Counted from the first letter of the stretch, positions 1-8,558 are shown. The stretch: 20,764 bases of DNA from WVWN01 sp964563535 (GCA_964563535.1 CAZLXP010000041.1:1-20764); one strand, 5' to 3'. Numbers and translations are program-made. The notes: generated by a model from the letters alone, not told the origin.

Positions 1-542
1 TCGCCGACGTACATGACGGCCGCGGCCGGCGCGTTGGCCGCGGCGAGTGCGTCCTCGAACATCGCGACGCTGGGCTTACCCTTGAACACGGGATAATCCT
101 CGGATACGAACGCGGGCCCGAGTAGGGGGGCCAGGCCGGCCCGTTCGAGTTTGGCCCGTTGTTCGTCTACCCGGCCGTCCGATATAATGCCCCGTCCGAT
201 TCCCTCTCCGGCGAGCCATTCCAAAACCGGTTTCGCTTCGGCGAAGGGCTCCATATACGCCGTACGCCGCGCGAAAACCGCCGCCCCCCGCGCGGCCAGC
301 TCCCGCCTTAAGGCCGAGTCCACGCCCGCCTCGTATAGCCACGCGCTCAAGTATTCGTCCGGCATCGTTGAGCCGAAGGTGGCGATTAACTCTTCTTCCA
401 CCGCCGCGGGAGGGGGGGCGTAGCCCGCGCCGACGACGGCCGGCCTGAGCTCGGCCAGCGCCGCGGCGTACGCGTCCAACACCGTGCTCGTCGTATCTAT
501 CAAAGTATCGTCCAGGTCGAAATAAACGAAACTTACCGCCAA
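1..542 (-). CDS. HAD-superfamily hydrolase (phosphatase-like), partial, C-terminus outside window
   Basis: HAD fold hydrolases use a catalytic Asp to remove phosphate from small molecules, often sugar phosphates. The reading frame opens with a TTG codon preceded by GAGGTGAT about 6 nt upstream, and an in-frame TGA sits just before it, so the start is well supported. The first motif is at residues 9-14 (DLDDTL; nucleophile D9, acid/base D11). The second motif is ISDG near residue 121, with Ser. The third is Lys in KGKP at about 156-157. The fourth begins at YVG, residues 178-180, and the next codon starts GA, fitting the expected Asp, exactly where the window ends. Residues between motifs I and II form a helical cap typical of subfamily I. 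It lies 44 nt downstream of the phosphohexomutase gene and is probably its operon partner. The substrate cannot be read from sequence; a sugar phosphate is the natural guess from context. The HAD family call is firm, the role is not. Confidence 0.88.
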   Translation of the reverse strand, partial: MAVSFVYFDLDDTLIDTTSTVLDAYAAALAELRPAVVGAGYAPPPAAVEEELIATFGSTMPDEYLSAWLYEAGVDSALRRELAARGAAVFARRTAYMEPFAEAKPVLEWLAGEGIGRGIISDGRVDEQRAKLERAGLAPLLGPAFVSEDYPVFKGKPSVAMFEDALAAANAPAAAVMYVG

Positions 543-586
543 ACGATCACCTCAGGAGGAATCTTATACCATATCCGGCGGCGCCG

Positions 587-2542
587 TTAAAATTTTTTCG
601 CCCGGCGCAATTCGGCCAGCACCGCGTCGCCCCGGGCCGTCGGGCCCGCGGACGACATTACCCCCTCGAGCCCCTCCGCCGCCCACCGCAGCGCCGCGTC
701 GTCCGGCCGCGCGCCCCCCGCCAACCAGGCCAACTCGGCCCGACTGCGCGGGTCGTTCACGTCCTTGGCGGCCGCGTAGAACGCAGGGTAAAGCTCCTCC
801 TCTATCGCTGCGGCGAGCCGCGCCCACGGCTTAGCCGCCCGGACGTATAACGCGCTCTTGTCTTCGGTTCCGGAATTCCGGCAGAATACGCCCAGGACCT
901 GGCGGCCGCCGTCGCACCCGGCCCAATACAATAAATCCGGTTCCTCCGCGAATCGCAATTTCTTCAACGACAGCGACGGCGCGCGCTTCGTCAACGCCGC
1001 TTCGACCTCCCGGTCTATGAACTCGTATCCTACGCCGCCTTTGACCAGCTTAGCTTTGTCCGTAAAGAAGACGTAGTTGTTGCTTTTGTAACCGCGTTCG
1101 AAGGGCGCCCGGAGGCGGCCGTAAAAATCTTTAGGATCGAGCTCTTTCCTCATCGTCGCGACCGCGGCCAGCGTGTTCAACGCCGACTTCAGGCCGTTGC
1201 CGGCGGCGAACGGCACGGCCGAGCCGTCCGCCCGGGCCAGCTCGCCGAAGGTGATGGCGTGGCCCGTCTCCTCGCAGCCGACGCCGTAGGGGATTTCCCC
1301 CGCTCGCGGTAACTCGCCGGCGCCCGCGAATCGGGGCTCGAGCCACGCCGAAAACGCCGCGGCGTCCTCGAATCCCTGTTCCGCGCCCGCGGCCAGGCGC
1401 CACGCCTCAGTCAATATCCATTTATCGCCCACGGCCTTCAAGATGGGCCTGAACCCGAGCGACGAAACGGCGCCCGCGACGGCCAGGTCGCTCTCGACCG
1501 TGTTTATAAAAGCCCGGGCGCCGGCGCCGCCCAGGCGCCGGGCGAACTCCGCCGCCTGCAGAATCGCGACCTCGTCGCCGCTCAACACGACGAATTCCCC
1601 GGCCGTGGGGTCGTATACGACGAGAAAAAAGCGGTCGCCGTCGGCGTCGAAGATAGCGCCGGCCACGACCGTCTCGGCCGTCGTCAACGCGGCCTCGTAC
1701 GCGGCCGCGAGTTTTTCCAGCGTCGTCAGCGCCGGATATTCGCCGAACCGGCCGCCGCTCGAGACGTCGTCCAACGATATCGACGCCACACCCTCCAGGT
1801 CCGCGACGCCGGAACGCCAATTGACGCGGCCGTCGCCCTCGTCGGCGTTGACCTCGACGACGTCGGCGCCGTAAGCCCGGAAGATATTCGCGGCGAAGCC
1901 GGAATACGACCCCCGCGCCGGGTCCACTACCAGGACGAAATCCGCGAGCGGCTTCGCGCCGGCGGCGAGCCGGGCGTTGCACTCGGCGAGGTGAAAGCCG
2001 GCGAAGACCTCCCGCCACTCGCGCGCGGCGTCGACCGCTCCGCCCCTCGGCTGGGCCGCGGCGACCTCTTCCCAATCTAAAGCTTTTAAGGCGGCCGTTA
2101 GGCGCCGGTCGTCGGGCGGCAATAATTTTAGACCGGCGGGCGCGAGGAATATTTTAACGCCGTTCTGGCCGGGCGGGTTATGGGAGGCCGTGACCATCAA
2201 CCCGGCGGCGGCGCGGCGATACGCCATGTAGGTCGGCACGGCCGGCGTCGGCGCTACGCCCATCACGGCCGCCGTCGCGCCGGCCTTCCGCAAACCGCGC
2301 ACGACGGCCCCCGTAAAAACGCCCGACGGGTCGCGCGGGTCCCAGCCGACGACGATTTCCGGCGACGCCGGCCTTTCCTCGAGGCGCAGTCGCGCGAAGG
2401 CGTACGCGTACCCTTCCAGGAACGCCTCGGTTATGACGCCGCCCTCGACGAACGCGTCCCAAGGGGAGAGACCCGCCAACGACGGGTCGTTTTGGCGCCG
2501 GACGTCGCGCCTAATGCCATCGGTTCCCTGGATCCTGTCCAC
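587..2542 (-). CDS. Phosphohexomutase (phosphoglucomutase/phosphomannomutase superfamily)
   Basis: Alpha-D-phosphohexomutases move phosphate between C6 and C1 of hexose phosphates through a phosphoserine. With the GTG start the protein is 651 aa. Visible motifs are the N-terminal QGTDGIRR (5-12), the phosphoserine loop TASHNP (Ser120), the metal loop DADGDR (299-304), the sugar-recognition loop GCEETGH (422-428) and the phosphate-binding loop RNSGTEDKS (555-563), so all four active-site elements are intact. The frame stays open upstream to 2746, but that part overlaps the acyltransferase gene, is Arg/Pro-rich like a shadow, and offers no start codon between 2602 and 2542; the GTG just before the conserved motif is therefore chosen. 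No Shine-Dalgarno site precedes it, only a strong hairpin. The protein is about 200 aa longer than usual GlmM or PMM/PGM enzymes. Context (glmS, acetyltransferase) suggests a GlmM role, but the loops look more like PGM/PMM than GlmM. Confidence 0.92.
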   Translation of the reverse strand: MDRIQGTDGIRRDVRRQNDPSLAGLSPWDAFVEGGVITEAFLEGYAYAFARLRLEERPASPEIVVGWDPRDPSGVFTGAVVRGLRKAGATAAVMGVAPTPAVPTYMAYRRAAAGLMVTASHNPPGQNGVKIFLAPAGLKLLPPDDRRLTAALKALDWEEVAAAQPRGGAVDAAREWREVFAGFHLAECNARLAAGAKPLADFVLVVDPARGSYSGFAANIFRAYGADVVEVNADEGDGRVNWRSGVADLEGVASISLDDVSSGGRFGEYPALTTLEKLAAAYEAALTTAETVVAGAIFDADGDRFFLVVYDPTAGEFVVLSGDEVAILQAAEFARRLGGAGARAFINTVESDLAVAGAVSSLGFRPILKAVGDKWILTEAWRLAAGAEQGFEDAAAFSAWLEPRFAGAGELPRAGEIPYGVGCEETGHAITFGELARADGSAVPFAAGNGLKSALNTLAAVATMRKELDPKDFYGRLRAPFERGYKSNNYVFFTDKAKLVKGGVGYEFIDREVEAALTKRAPSLSLKKLRFAEEPDLLYWAGCDGGRQVLGVFCRNSGTEDKSALYVRAAKPWARLAAAIEEELYPAFYAAAKDVNDPRSRAELAWLAGGARPDDAALRWAAEGLEGVMSSAGPTARGDAVLAELRRAKKF

Positions 2543-2556
2543 AGCGGATAACTGTC

Positions 2557-2577
2557 GGCCGCGGCTTAGCCGCGGCC
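2557..2577 (-). repeat. Strong intercistronic hairpin upstream of the phosphohexomutase start
   Basis: A perfect inverted repeat has arms GGCCGCGGC and GCCGCGGCC, 9 bp of pure G/C, around a TTA triloop (TAA in the leftward RNA). It lies between the acyltransferase stop (2602) and the GTG start of the mutase (2542), ending 14 nt before that start. No U-run follows it in the leftward RNA, so it does not look like a classical intrinsic terminator. It could stabilise or process the upstream message, or lower translation of the mutase. Function is inference; the structure is read directly. Confidence 0.6.
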
Positions 2578-2601
2578 CCGGACGCCGGCGCGGCCGCGGA
2601 A

Positions 2602-3297
2602 TCAAACGCGCCGCCGGGCGACGACCTCTTGCCGCTGGCGCAACTTCACCACCGAATCGGCGGGGATGAAGCCGCGCACGTTGCAGTTGGCGTAGATTAT
2701 GGTGCGCGGGCCGACGACGGTCCCGGGATTCGTTACGGAGTTGCAACCGATTTCGACGTCGTCGCCGAGGATGGCGCCGAGCTTGTCCAAACCCGTATCT
2801 ATGACCCGGCCGCCGACGACCAACTTTATTCCTTTATGGGCGGCGACTTTCCAGTTGGAGAGCTTAACCCCCGCGCCCAGGTTGGCGCGGAGGCCCAGGA
2901 TGCTATCGCCGACGTAGTTGAAATGCGGCGCGTGGGAACCCTCCAACATCAACGAGTTCTTGACCTCGCTGGAGTTGCCGACGACGCAGCGGTCCGCGAT
3001 GACGGCGTTGCCGCGGACGTAGGCGCCGGCGCGAATCTCGCAGTCGGCGCCGATGACCGTCGGCCCCTTTATAACGGCGCCCGGCTCCACCACCGTCCCG
3101 GGCCCTATATCCACGTCGTCGCCCAGGATGTGGGCGCCGGGCATGACGTCGCCCGCCCGGACGCCGCGCACGAGCCGGCGCGCCAGCGCCTCGAGCTCTC
3201 TCAGCGCCTCCCACGGCCACTCGAACGCGGCGAGGAAATCGCCGTAGGCCGAGGCGTCGAGGTCGAAAAGCGCCGCCGTCTTTATCTCTTCGCTCAT
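2602..3297 (-). CDS. Left-handed beta-helix acyltransferase, GlmU acetyltransferase-like, lacking the uridylyltransferase domain
   Basis: The 231 aa protein has an N-terminal helical segment (1-48) followed by hexapeptide repeats of the left-handed beta-helix type (about 49-215), such as VDIGPG, TVIGAD and VEIGCN. Residues 111-143 carry EVKNS, then GSHAPHFNYVGDS, then NLGAG. This is the pattern around the catalytic His of the GlmU acetyltransferase domain; His125 and Tyr128 correspond to E. coli GlmU His363 and Tyr366. GlmU acetylates GlcN-1-P with acetyl-CoA and then uridylylates it, but here the N-terminal nucleotidyltransferase domain of about 230 aa is absent. It sits between the YvcK gene (22 nt) and the mutase in the amino-sugar operon, with AGGCGG upstream of ATG. 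It is most likely a GlcN-1-P N-acetyltransferase; another sugar acyltransferase or a regulatory beta-helix protein is possible. Automatic pipelines may call such proteins UDP-GlcNAc diphosphorylase, which the domain content does not support. Confidence 0.85.
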   Translation of the reverse strand: MSEEIKTAALFDLDASAYGDFLAAFEWPWEALRELEALARRLVRGVRAGDVMPGAHILGDDVDIGPGTVVEPGAVIKGPTVIGADCEIRAGAYVRGNAVIADRCVVGNSSEVKNSLMLEGSHAPHFNYVGDSILGLRANLGAGVKLSNWKVAAHKGIKLVVGGRVIDTGLDKLGAILGDDVEIGCNSVTNPGTVVGPRTIIYANCNVRGFIPADSVVKLRQRQEVVARRRV

Positions 3298-3318
3298 CGG
3301 ATTCCGCCTGGCGCCGTT

Positions 3319-4452
3319 TTAGCTCTGCGTGGCTTTCAAGACCTCAATCAGCGCCGCCGTCAACTTGGCCGGGTCGTGGCGCAGGACGGTCTTCGTCTCC
3401 ACGTCGCCGGCGCCGTCCTCCTGCCGGATGGATTGCTCCTCGACTTCCGCTATGACGTCGGCGGTATGGATAATGCTCCCCTCGACGACCAACAGCTCCC
3501 GGCCGCCGCCGAAGGACACCGCCGACACCTCGTCCGATTCCTCGGGGTCGAACAATACCTGCGTCGCGCCCTCCCGCTCGTACTTGGCGAGCACGGCCGG
3601 CGAGACCTCGCGGTCGTTGACCAACACGTAGTCGACGGGGAAGCCGCCGTACTTCTTAATTTCGCGAATGTGGTCCGAGAGGGAGTAGCCGTCGGTCTTC
3701 CCCGGCTGGGTCATGACGTTGGCGATGTATATAGTCCGGCAATTGGCGTGTTTGATGTTCTCCGATATGCCCCGCACGAGCAAGTTCGGGATGATGGAAG
3801 TATACAGGCCGCCCGGGCCCAGGATTACGACGTCGGCGTCCAGTATGGCCTCGACCGTACCGGGCATGGGCTCGCAGGCGATTTCTTCGGGGGGGCCGTC
3901 GCCGTTCTCGCGGCGCGCGAGATATACGCGGCTCAGGCGGCCGCCGTTGCGGTCCAACTCGTCTTCGCCCACTAAGACGCGGCCTTCCTCCGTTACGGCG
4001 CACAGCCGGACGTGCTCCAGCGTCGCCGGCAAGATAGTCCCCTCGGCGCGCAGGACGCGGCTGGCGTCCTTGATGGCGTTGAGGTAATCGCCGTCGTTCA
4101 TCTGGATGAGGGCCGTCAGGAACAAGTTGCCGAACGATTGGCCGCCGAAGGCGCCGCCGCCCACGAACTTGTGGAGGAAGAGCTTCGACAACAGCTCTTC
4201 TTCGTCGGCCAACGCCGCCAGGCAGGCGCGGATGTCCCCCGGCGGCAGGATGCCGAACTCGTCTATCAATTTACCGGCGGCGCCGGCGTCGTCGGAGACC
4301 GTTACTATCGCGGCCAGGCTCGAGAGGTCGAGGGGGGCCTCCTCGTCTTCGTCGTGCCGGCGCACGTAACCTTTGATGCCCCGCAGTAGCGTGGCCATAC
4401 CCGTGCCGCCGCCGACGGCCACGAGTCGAAGTTTGTTAAGGGACAACGCCAT
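3319..4452 (-). CDS. yvcK: YvcK/CofD-family protein (gluconeogenesis and cell-wall factor)
   Basis: The 377 aa protein carries the family hallmarks: GGGTGMATLLRG at residues 14-25 (nucleotide-binding loop), TVSDDAGAAGKL (51-62), LPPGDIR (69-75), then FGGQSFGNLF and VVILGPGGLYTSIIPNLL further on. It is somewhat longer than B. subtilis YvcK (about 317 aa), with an extra acidic loop near 32-40 (HDEDEEAP) and a charged C-terminal tail. Family knowledge: B. subtilis YvcK is needed for growth on gluconeogenic carbon sources and for correct cell shape, and it binds UDP-GlcNAc. Placement between glmS and an amino-sugar acetyltransferase fits that link well. The ATG is preceded by AGAGGTGA about 7 nt upstream, one of the best ribosome-binding sites in the window, and lies 28 nt after the glmS stop. 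The family call is near certain; the molecular role here is inferred from homologues. Confidence 0.95.
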   Translation of the reverse strand: MALSLNKLRLVAVGGGTGMATLLRGIKGYVRRHDEDEEAPLDLSSLAAIVTVSDDAGAAGKLIDEFGILPPGDIRACLAALADEEELLSKLFLHKFVGGGAFGGQSFGNLFLTALIQMNDGDYLNAIKDASRVLRAEGTILPATLEHVRLCAVTEEGRVLVGEDELDRNGGRLSRVYLARRENGDGPPEEIACEPMPGTVEAILDADVVILGPGGLYTSIIPNLLVRGISENIKHANCRTIYIANVMTQPGKTDGYSLSDHIREIKKYGGFPVDYVLVNDREVSPAVLAKYEREGATQVLFDPEESDEVSAVSFGGGRELLVVEGSIIHTADVIAEVEEQSIRQEDGAGDVETKTVLRHDPAKLTAALIEVLKATQS

Positions 4453-4480
4453 CTATTTTCACCTCTTCCGGCGGCGCCGC

Positions 4481-6316
4481 TCACTCGACGGTAACGCTCT
4501 TGGCGAGATTGCGGGGTTGGTCCACGTCCCGCCCGAGCGCCGTCGCCGCCTCGTACGCGATGAGCTGCGCCGGTACCGCGGCCAGCACCGGCGCAAACAA
4601 TTCCGGCACGGCCGGCAGCGTAATTACGCCCTCCACCAGGTCCTCCAGGCCGTATCCGCCGTCGCGGACGATGGCGAACGTGCGGGCGCCCCGGGCGCGC
4701 ACCTCGTGGATGTTCGATATCATTTTATCCCAAACGCTCTCCTGCGTCATAAACGAGACGACCGGCGTCCCCTCCGATATAAGCGCGATGGTCCCGTGCT
4801 TGAGCTCTCCCGCCGGGTATGCCTCGGCGTGGACGTACGATATCTCTTTGAGCTTAAGCGCGGCCTCGCGCGCCAGCGGCTCGTCGACGTTGCGGCCCAG
4901 GAAATAGCAGTCGCGCCCGGCCGCGATGAGGCCGCCCCACGCCGCGGCCGTAGGCGCCGTCTCGGCCAGCGTCCGCTCGAGGTACGCCGGCAGCTCAAAC
5001 AAATGCCCCAATAATTCGTCCCGGTTGTACGGCCAGTTCACCTTGCGTTGGTCCGCGACGTAGCAGGCCAAAAGGATGAGCGCGGTGAGCTGGGCCGTGA
5101 AGGTCTTGGTGGAGGCTACGGCGATCTCCGGGCCGGCGCGGGTATAGAGGACGGCGTCGGCCTCGCGCGCCAGCGTGCTCCCCCGCACGTTGACTACGGC
5201 TAGCGTCTTGGCGCCGCGGGCGCGGGCCTCCTCCAGGGAGGCTATGGTGTCGGCGGTCTCGCCGGACTGGCTTATCAATATCACGAGCGACCTGGCGCTG
5301 AGGATGGGGTCGCGGTAGCGGAATTCGGAGGCGATGTCGGCGGTAACCGGGACGCGCAAGACGCGCTCGAGCAAATGTTTGCCGAACAGGGCGGCGTGGT
5401 AGGCCGTCCCGCAGGCGACGACGTGAAAAGAATCGACGCGCCGGATCTGTTCGGGGGTGAGGGCCATCTCGCGCAAGACGAGCTCGCCGTCCTTGAGGCG
5501 GCCCGCGAGCGTCCTCTCGACCGCGCGCGGCTGCTCGTAAATCTCTTTGAGCATGTAGTGGGGGAAATCACCCTTAGACACGTCCTCCGGCCGCCAGTCC
5601 ACGATCGTGAGCTGGCGCTCGCCCGGGGCCTTGGCGCGCTCGGGCAGGAAGGTATCGACGTCGACGCGGTGGGCTTCCACCGATACCACGTCGCCGTTCT
5701 CCAGGACGTAGACTTTGTTGGTATCTTGGAGCACCGCGGTGATGTCCGAGGCGATGACGTTCTCGCCGCCCCCTACGCCCACGATAAGCGGCGCGTGGTA
5801 GCGCACCGCGACCAGCCGGTTTTCGCCCGCGGCCAGGAAGGCCAGCGCGAAAGACCCCTGGAGCCGGGCCGCGGTCTTCTTGGCCGCCGCCATCAGGTCG
5901 CCGTCGTAATACTCCTCCAGTAAATGTACCACGACCTCGGTATCGGTTTGGGAGCGGAACCGGTGGCCCCGCGCCAAAAGTTCCCGCTTCAGGCCGGGGA
6001 AGTTTTCGATTATGCCGTTCTGCACGACGAATAGCCTGCCGGTGCAGTCGGCGTGGGGATGGGCGTTGACCTGCGTCGGCGGGCCGTGGGTGGCCCAGCG
6101 CGTGTGGCCTATGCCGATGGTGCCGGGGGGTTCGTTGCCGGCGAGGGCGGCGCGTAAATTTTCAATTTTCCCGGGAAATTTCGCGACGACGACCGCGCCG
6201 TCGTTGGCGACCGCGATCCCGGCCGAATCGTACCCGCGGTACGAAAGGTCGTCGAGGCGGTCGACCAGCATCGGCGCCGCCGGCCTCTTGCCTACGTATC
6301 CCACTATGCCGCACAT
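4481..6316 (-). CDS. glmS: Glutamine--fructose-6-phosphate aminotransferase (isomerizing)
   Basis: GlmS makes glucosamine-6-phosphate from fructose-6-phosphate and glutamine, the first committed step to UDP-GlcNAc for peptidoglycan and LPS. The 611 aa length matches the family. The N-terminal glutaminase domain starts MCGIVGYVG (Cys2 becomes the nucleophile), followed by SYRGYDSAGIA, GHTRWATHG, HPHADC and QNGIIENF. Two SIS sugar-phosphate domains follow, with ISQSGETADT and ASTKTFTAQ in the first and EAALKLKEISYVHAEA in the second. The C-terminus is QPRNLAKSVTVE, the canonical ending that closes the sugar site. ATG is preceded by GAGGA. Only 37 nt separate it from the upstream regulator gene, so there is no room for a glmS ribozyme; control is more likely at the shared operon promoter. 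No missing catalytic residue was noticed. Confidence 0.98.
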   Translation of the reverse strand: MCGIVGYVGKRPAAPMLVDRLDDLSYRGYDSAGIAVANDGAVVVAKFPGKIENLRAALAGNEPPGTIGIGHTRWATHGPPTQVNAHPHADCTGRLFVVQNGIIENFPGLKRELLARGHRFRSQTDTEVVVHLLEEYYDGDLMAAAKKTAARLQGSFALAFLAAGENRLVAVRYHAPLIVGVGGGENVIASDITAVLQDTNKVYVLENGDVVSVEAHRVDVDTFLPERAKAPGERQLTIVDWRPEDVSKGDFPHYMLKEIYEQPRAVERTLAGRLKDGELVLREMALTPEQIRRVDSFHVVACGTAYHAALFGKHLLERVLRVPVTADIASEFRYRDPILSARSLVILISQSGETADTIASLEEARARGAKTLAVVNVRGSTLAREADAVLYTRAGPEIAVASTKTFTAQLTALILLACYVADQRKVNWPYNRDELLGHLFELPAYLERTLAETAPTAAAWGGLIAAGRDCYFLGRNVDEPLAREAALKLKEISYVHAEAYPAGELKHGTIALISEGTPVVSFMTQESVWDKMISNIHEVRARGARTFAIVRDGGYGLEDLVEGVITLPAVPELFAPVLAAVPAQLIAYEAATALGRDVDQPRNLAKSVTVE

Positions 6317-6353
6317 ATGGTCCTCGCTTGCGGTTTAAAGCGCCGCTACGCCT

Positions 6354-8558
6354 TTAGGCCGCTTTCCCAAAAAAGGGTTTAAGGCTGGCGTCGGCGGCCG
6401 TCTGCTCGTCGACGAATTGCGCGGCGCGGCGGCTGTCGCCGGCTTCCAGCGCGCCCTTCACCGCCGCGGCGATCTCGGCCAGCGACTCGTCGTTGTGGTT
6501 GCGGGCCGCCGCCAGCGCCTCCGCGAAATAGGAGAGCTGCTCGCCGCCCTCGGACAGCAAACCCAGCTCCACCAGAACCTTGGCGCGGTGATATTGGCTA
6601 CCCATCTGCTGGAATATGGCCACGCTGTTTTTGAGGTTGATTATGGCGTCGTGCACTAGACCCTGCTGAGCCGCGGCCACCCCCAGGTCGGCCCAAACTT
6701 GCGCCACCCGATACTGGTCGCCGAAGTCCTCGAAGGCGGCGAGGGCCCGCCGATGGCGCCGCGTCGCCTCCGCCAGCAACTCCGCCGCCGCCGGCGCGGC
6801 CCCGGCGTCGCGCAGCCACCGGCTCTCGGTAGAAAGACAAAGGCCGTAGCGGTTTTCGGCGACCGCGGTCTCGGCGGGGTCGTCGCTCACCGTTACGGCC
6901 TCCTGGCACGCCGCCTTGGCGCGCTCGAGGGACTTCCGGGCGGCGGCCTCGTCCCCCGAGCGCATCAACTCCTCGGCCTCGAGCCGCAGCGCGATGCCGT
7001 AATTCGACAGCGTGCTCGCGAGCCAACGCCTCGCCTCCTGGCCGGCGTCGGCGTCGTCCTTGAGGTCGCCGAGTACCGTCGCCGCCTGCCGGTATTCCTG
7101 TTTGGCGCGCGAGAACTTGCGTTTGAGCCTGAACGCCGTGCCCAGGCTGGCGTGCGCCACGCCCCGGCCGATGGCCTCGCCGGCGGCGGCGAATCCCTCG
7201 CAGGCGCACGTATAATACGCTATGGCCTCGTCCCACTGGCCGCGGTGGCGGCACACGTGGCCCAGGTCCAGGTATAAATAACCCAAGTCCGCGCCCCGGC
7301 CCTCCGCCAAACCCTCCGCCAGCGCCGCCGCGGACCCGTAATAATCGGCCGCCTCCGCCAGGCGCCCCTGGAGCCTCATCAGGTGGCCCAGAAGGCGGCG
7401 CGTCTTCATCCGCAGCAGCGTACCGTTCTTCAGCGACCCCTCGGCCGCGTACGGTGACAACTCGTCGTCCAGGCGGCGCAGCGCCTCCTCCGCCAGCCCC
7501 AAACGGTTTTGGCCGTAGTCCCCGGCCGCCTTAAAATAGTCTCCCCAAAATGCCAGCGGGCGGACGTCGCCGGCCAGCGACGAGATCAACTCCCAATCGC
7601 CGTCCGCCGGTTTCAACCCCCGGGCCTGGACGTATTCTTCCACTTCGGCCGGCGTGAACGGCTTCAACTCGAGAGCTCGCACCCCCTCCATCCCGTCCGG
7701 TATCGCCGGCGGCCGCGGCGGCCCGGCCGTCATCACCACCGCTAACTTACGCCCCAAGTCGCCGGCCTGGTTGAGCCTTGCTATAAACTGCCATATCCAA
7801 TAACCGACGGTGGCGCCCACGTCGTGAAAATCGTCCAAAAAGATGACCGCCCGGGAGGTGTCTTTTCCAAACGACGCCCGCCAGCCGGCCAAGAACTCCT
7901 CCGTCAGCAGCCGCTCCGCCTCGCGGTAGATGTATTTCTCCGCGTACGTCAGCTCGCCCTCGCCAGCGGCCTCGGCCACGCCGGCCGTAACCCGCAAGCT
8001 GAAGGGGTCTTTAAACCGGCCCCGCAGCCGCCTCTCTATGGACCGGCACTGCTCATATATCTCGTCGAAAGCGCGGTACCCCCCCTTGCGCGACGAGAAC
8101 GTGTCGCGGAGGTCTTTCAAGAAGCCGCGGTATGACGTCAGCCGCCTGCTATCGAAATAAACGTACGGCACGCGCTGGTCGCGGCACGCCGGGATAAGAC
8201 GCTCGTTGATGAGCGCCGTTTTCCCGGAACCGGGGCCGCCGGCGATGACCAACAAACCCGCGCGCCCGGCTAAGTATTCCTGAAAAGCCGCCGCTTCCTC
8301 TTTGCGGCCTACGAATACCGCCTGGCCCCTTGCCTCCGGCGGCGGGAAATACATGGCCAATAACTCCGCGACCTCTACGCCCAACGCCCGCGCCAAACCC
8401 TCGATCGTGCGGGCGGAGGGGAATTTGTAGTCCCGCTCGAGCTGCGAGATGTACGAATCGTCGACGTTGGCGAGCTCGGCGAGTTCCTTTTGGGTCAGGC
8501 CCCGGCCTATCCGCTTCTCGCGGAGTACCTTGCCGAAAGTTACGTTCCGTCCTTCCAT
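6354..8558 (-). CDS. XRE-family HTH / P-loop (STAND-like) ATPase / TPR transcriptional regulator
   Basis: The 734 aa protein has three parts. Residues 8-70 form a Cro/C1-type helix-turn-helix (VLREKRIGRGLTQKELAEL, then NVDDSYISQLE). Residues 80-345 are a P-loop ATPase: FVGRKEE entry motif, Walker A GGPGSGKT (107-114), Walker B AVIFLDDFHD (237-246), and a later KPFTPAEVEEYV helix typical of AAA/NB-ARC-like STAND modules. Residues 380-715 are TPR-like helical repeats (for example DLGHVCRHRGQWDEAIAYY). STAND proteins are held inactive until a ligand or partner on the repeat domain lets them bind ATP and oligomerise. The gene is first in the leftward run, 37 nt before glmS, and faces murE across an AT-rich region with an operator-like palindrome, so it probably controls the locus and itself. 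The ATG has no clear Shine-Dalgarno site. The domain calls are firm; the ligand and target sites are unknown. A defence-type STAND function is less likely given the company it keeps. Confidence 0.9.
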   Translation of the reverse strand: MEGRNVTFGKVLREKRIGRGLTQKELAELANVDDSYISQLERDYKFPSARTIEGLARALGVEVAELLAMYFPPPEARGQAVFVGRKEEAAAFQEYLAGRAGLLVIAGGPGSGKTALINERLIPACRDQRVPYVYFDSRRLTSYRGFLKDLRDTFSSRKGGYRAFDEIYEQCRSIERRLRGRFKDPFSLRVTAGVAEAAGEGELTYAEKYIYREAERLLTEEFLAGWRASFGKDTSRAVIFLDDFHDVGATVGYWIWQFIARLNQAGDLGRKLAVVMTAGPPRPPAIPDGMEGVRALELKPFTPAEVEEYVQARGLKPADGDWELISSLAGDVRPLAFWGDYFKAAGDYGQNRLGLAEEALRRLDDELSPYAAEGSLKNGTLLRMKTRRLLGHLMRLQGRLAEAADYYGSAAALAEGLAEGRGADLGYLYLDLGHVCRHRGQWDEAIAYYTCACEGFAAAGEAIGRGVAHASLGTAFRLKRKFSRAKQEYRQAATVLGDLKDDADAGQEARRWLASTLSNYGIALRLEAEELMRSGDEAAARKSLERAKAACQEAVTVSDDPAETAVAENRYGLCLSTESRWLRDAGAAPAAAELLAEATRRHRRALAAFEDFGDQYRVAQVWADLGVAAAQQGLVHDAIINLKNSVAIFQQMGSQYHRAKVLVELGLLSEGGEQLSYFAEALAAARNHNDESLAEIAAAVKGALEAGDSRRAAQFVDEQTAADASLKPFFGKAA

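Noticed and set aside
2543..2746. N-terminal extension of the hexomutase reading frame up to an ATG at 2746
   Set aside because: It overlaps the conserved acyltransferase C-terminus, is Arg/Pro-rich shadow sequence, and the family motif QGTDGIRR begins right after the GTG at 2542.
2629..3975. Long rightward reading frame of 448 codons
   Set aside because: It is antisense to the acyltransferase and YvcK genes, whose motifs are unmistakable; GC-rich codon bias leaves antisense frames open.
6317..6353. Possible glmS ribozyme/riboswitch upstream of glmS
   Set aside because: Only 37 nt separate glmS from the upstream gene, too short for the ribozyme, and no core sequence is seen.
6354..8558. Reading the HTH-ATPase-TPR gene as an antiphage STAND defence protein
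   Set aside because: It sits at the head of a housekeeping amino-sugar operon, has an N-terminal DNA-binding domain instead of a toxic effector, and no other defence gene is nearby.
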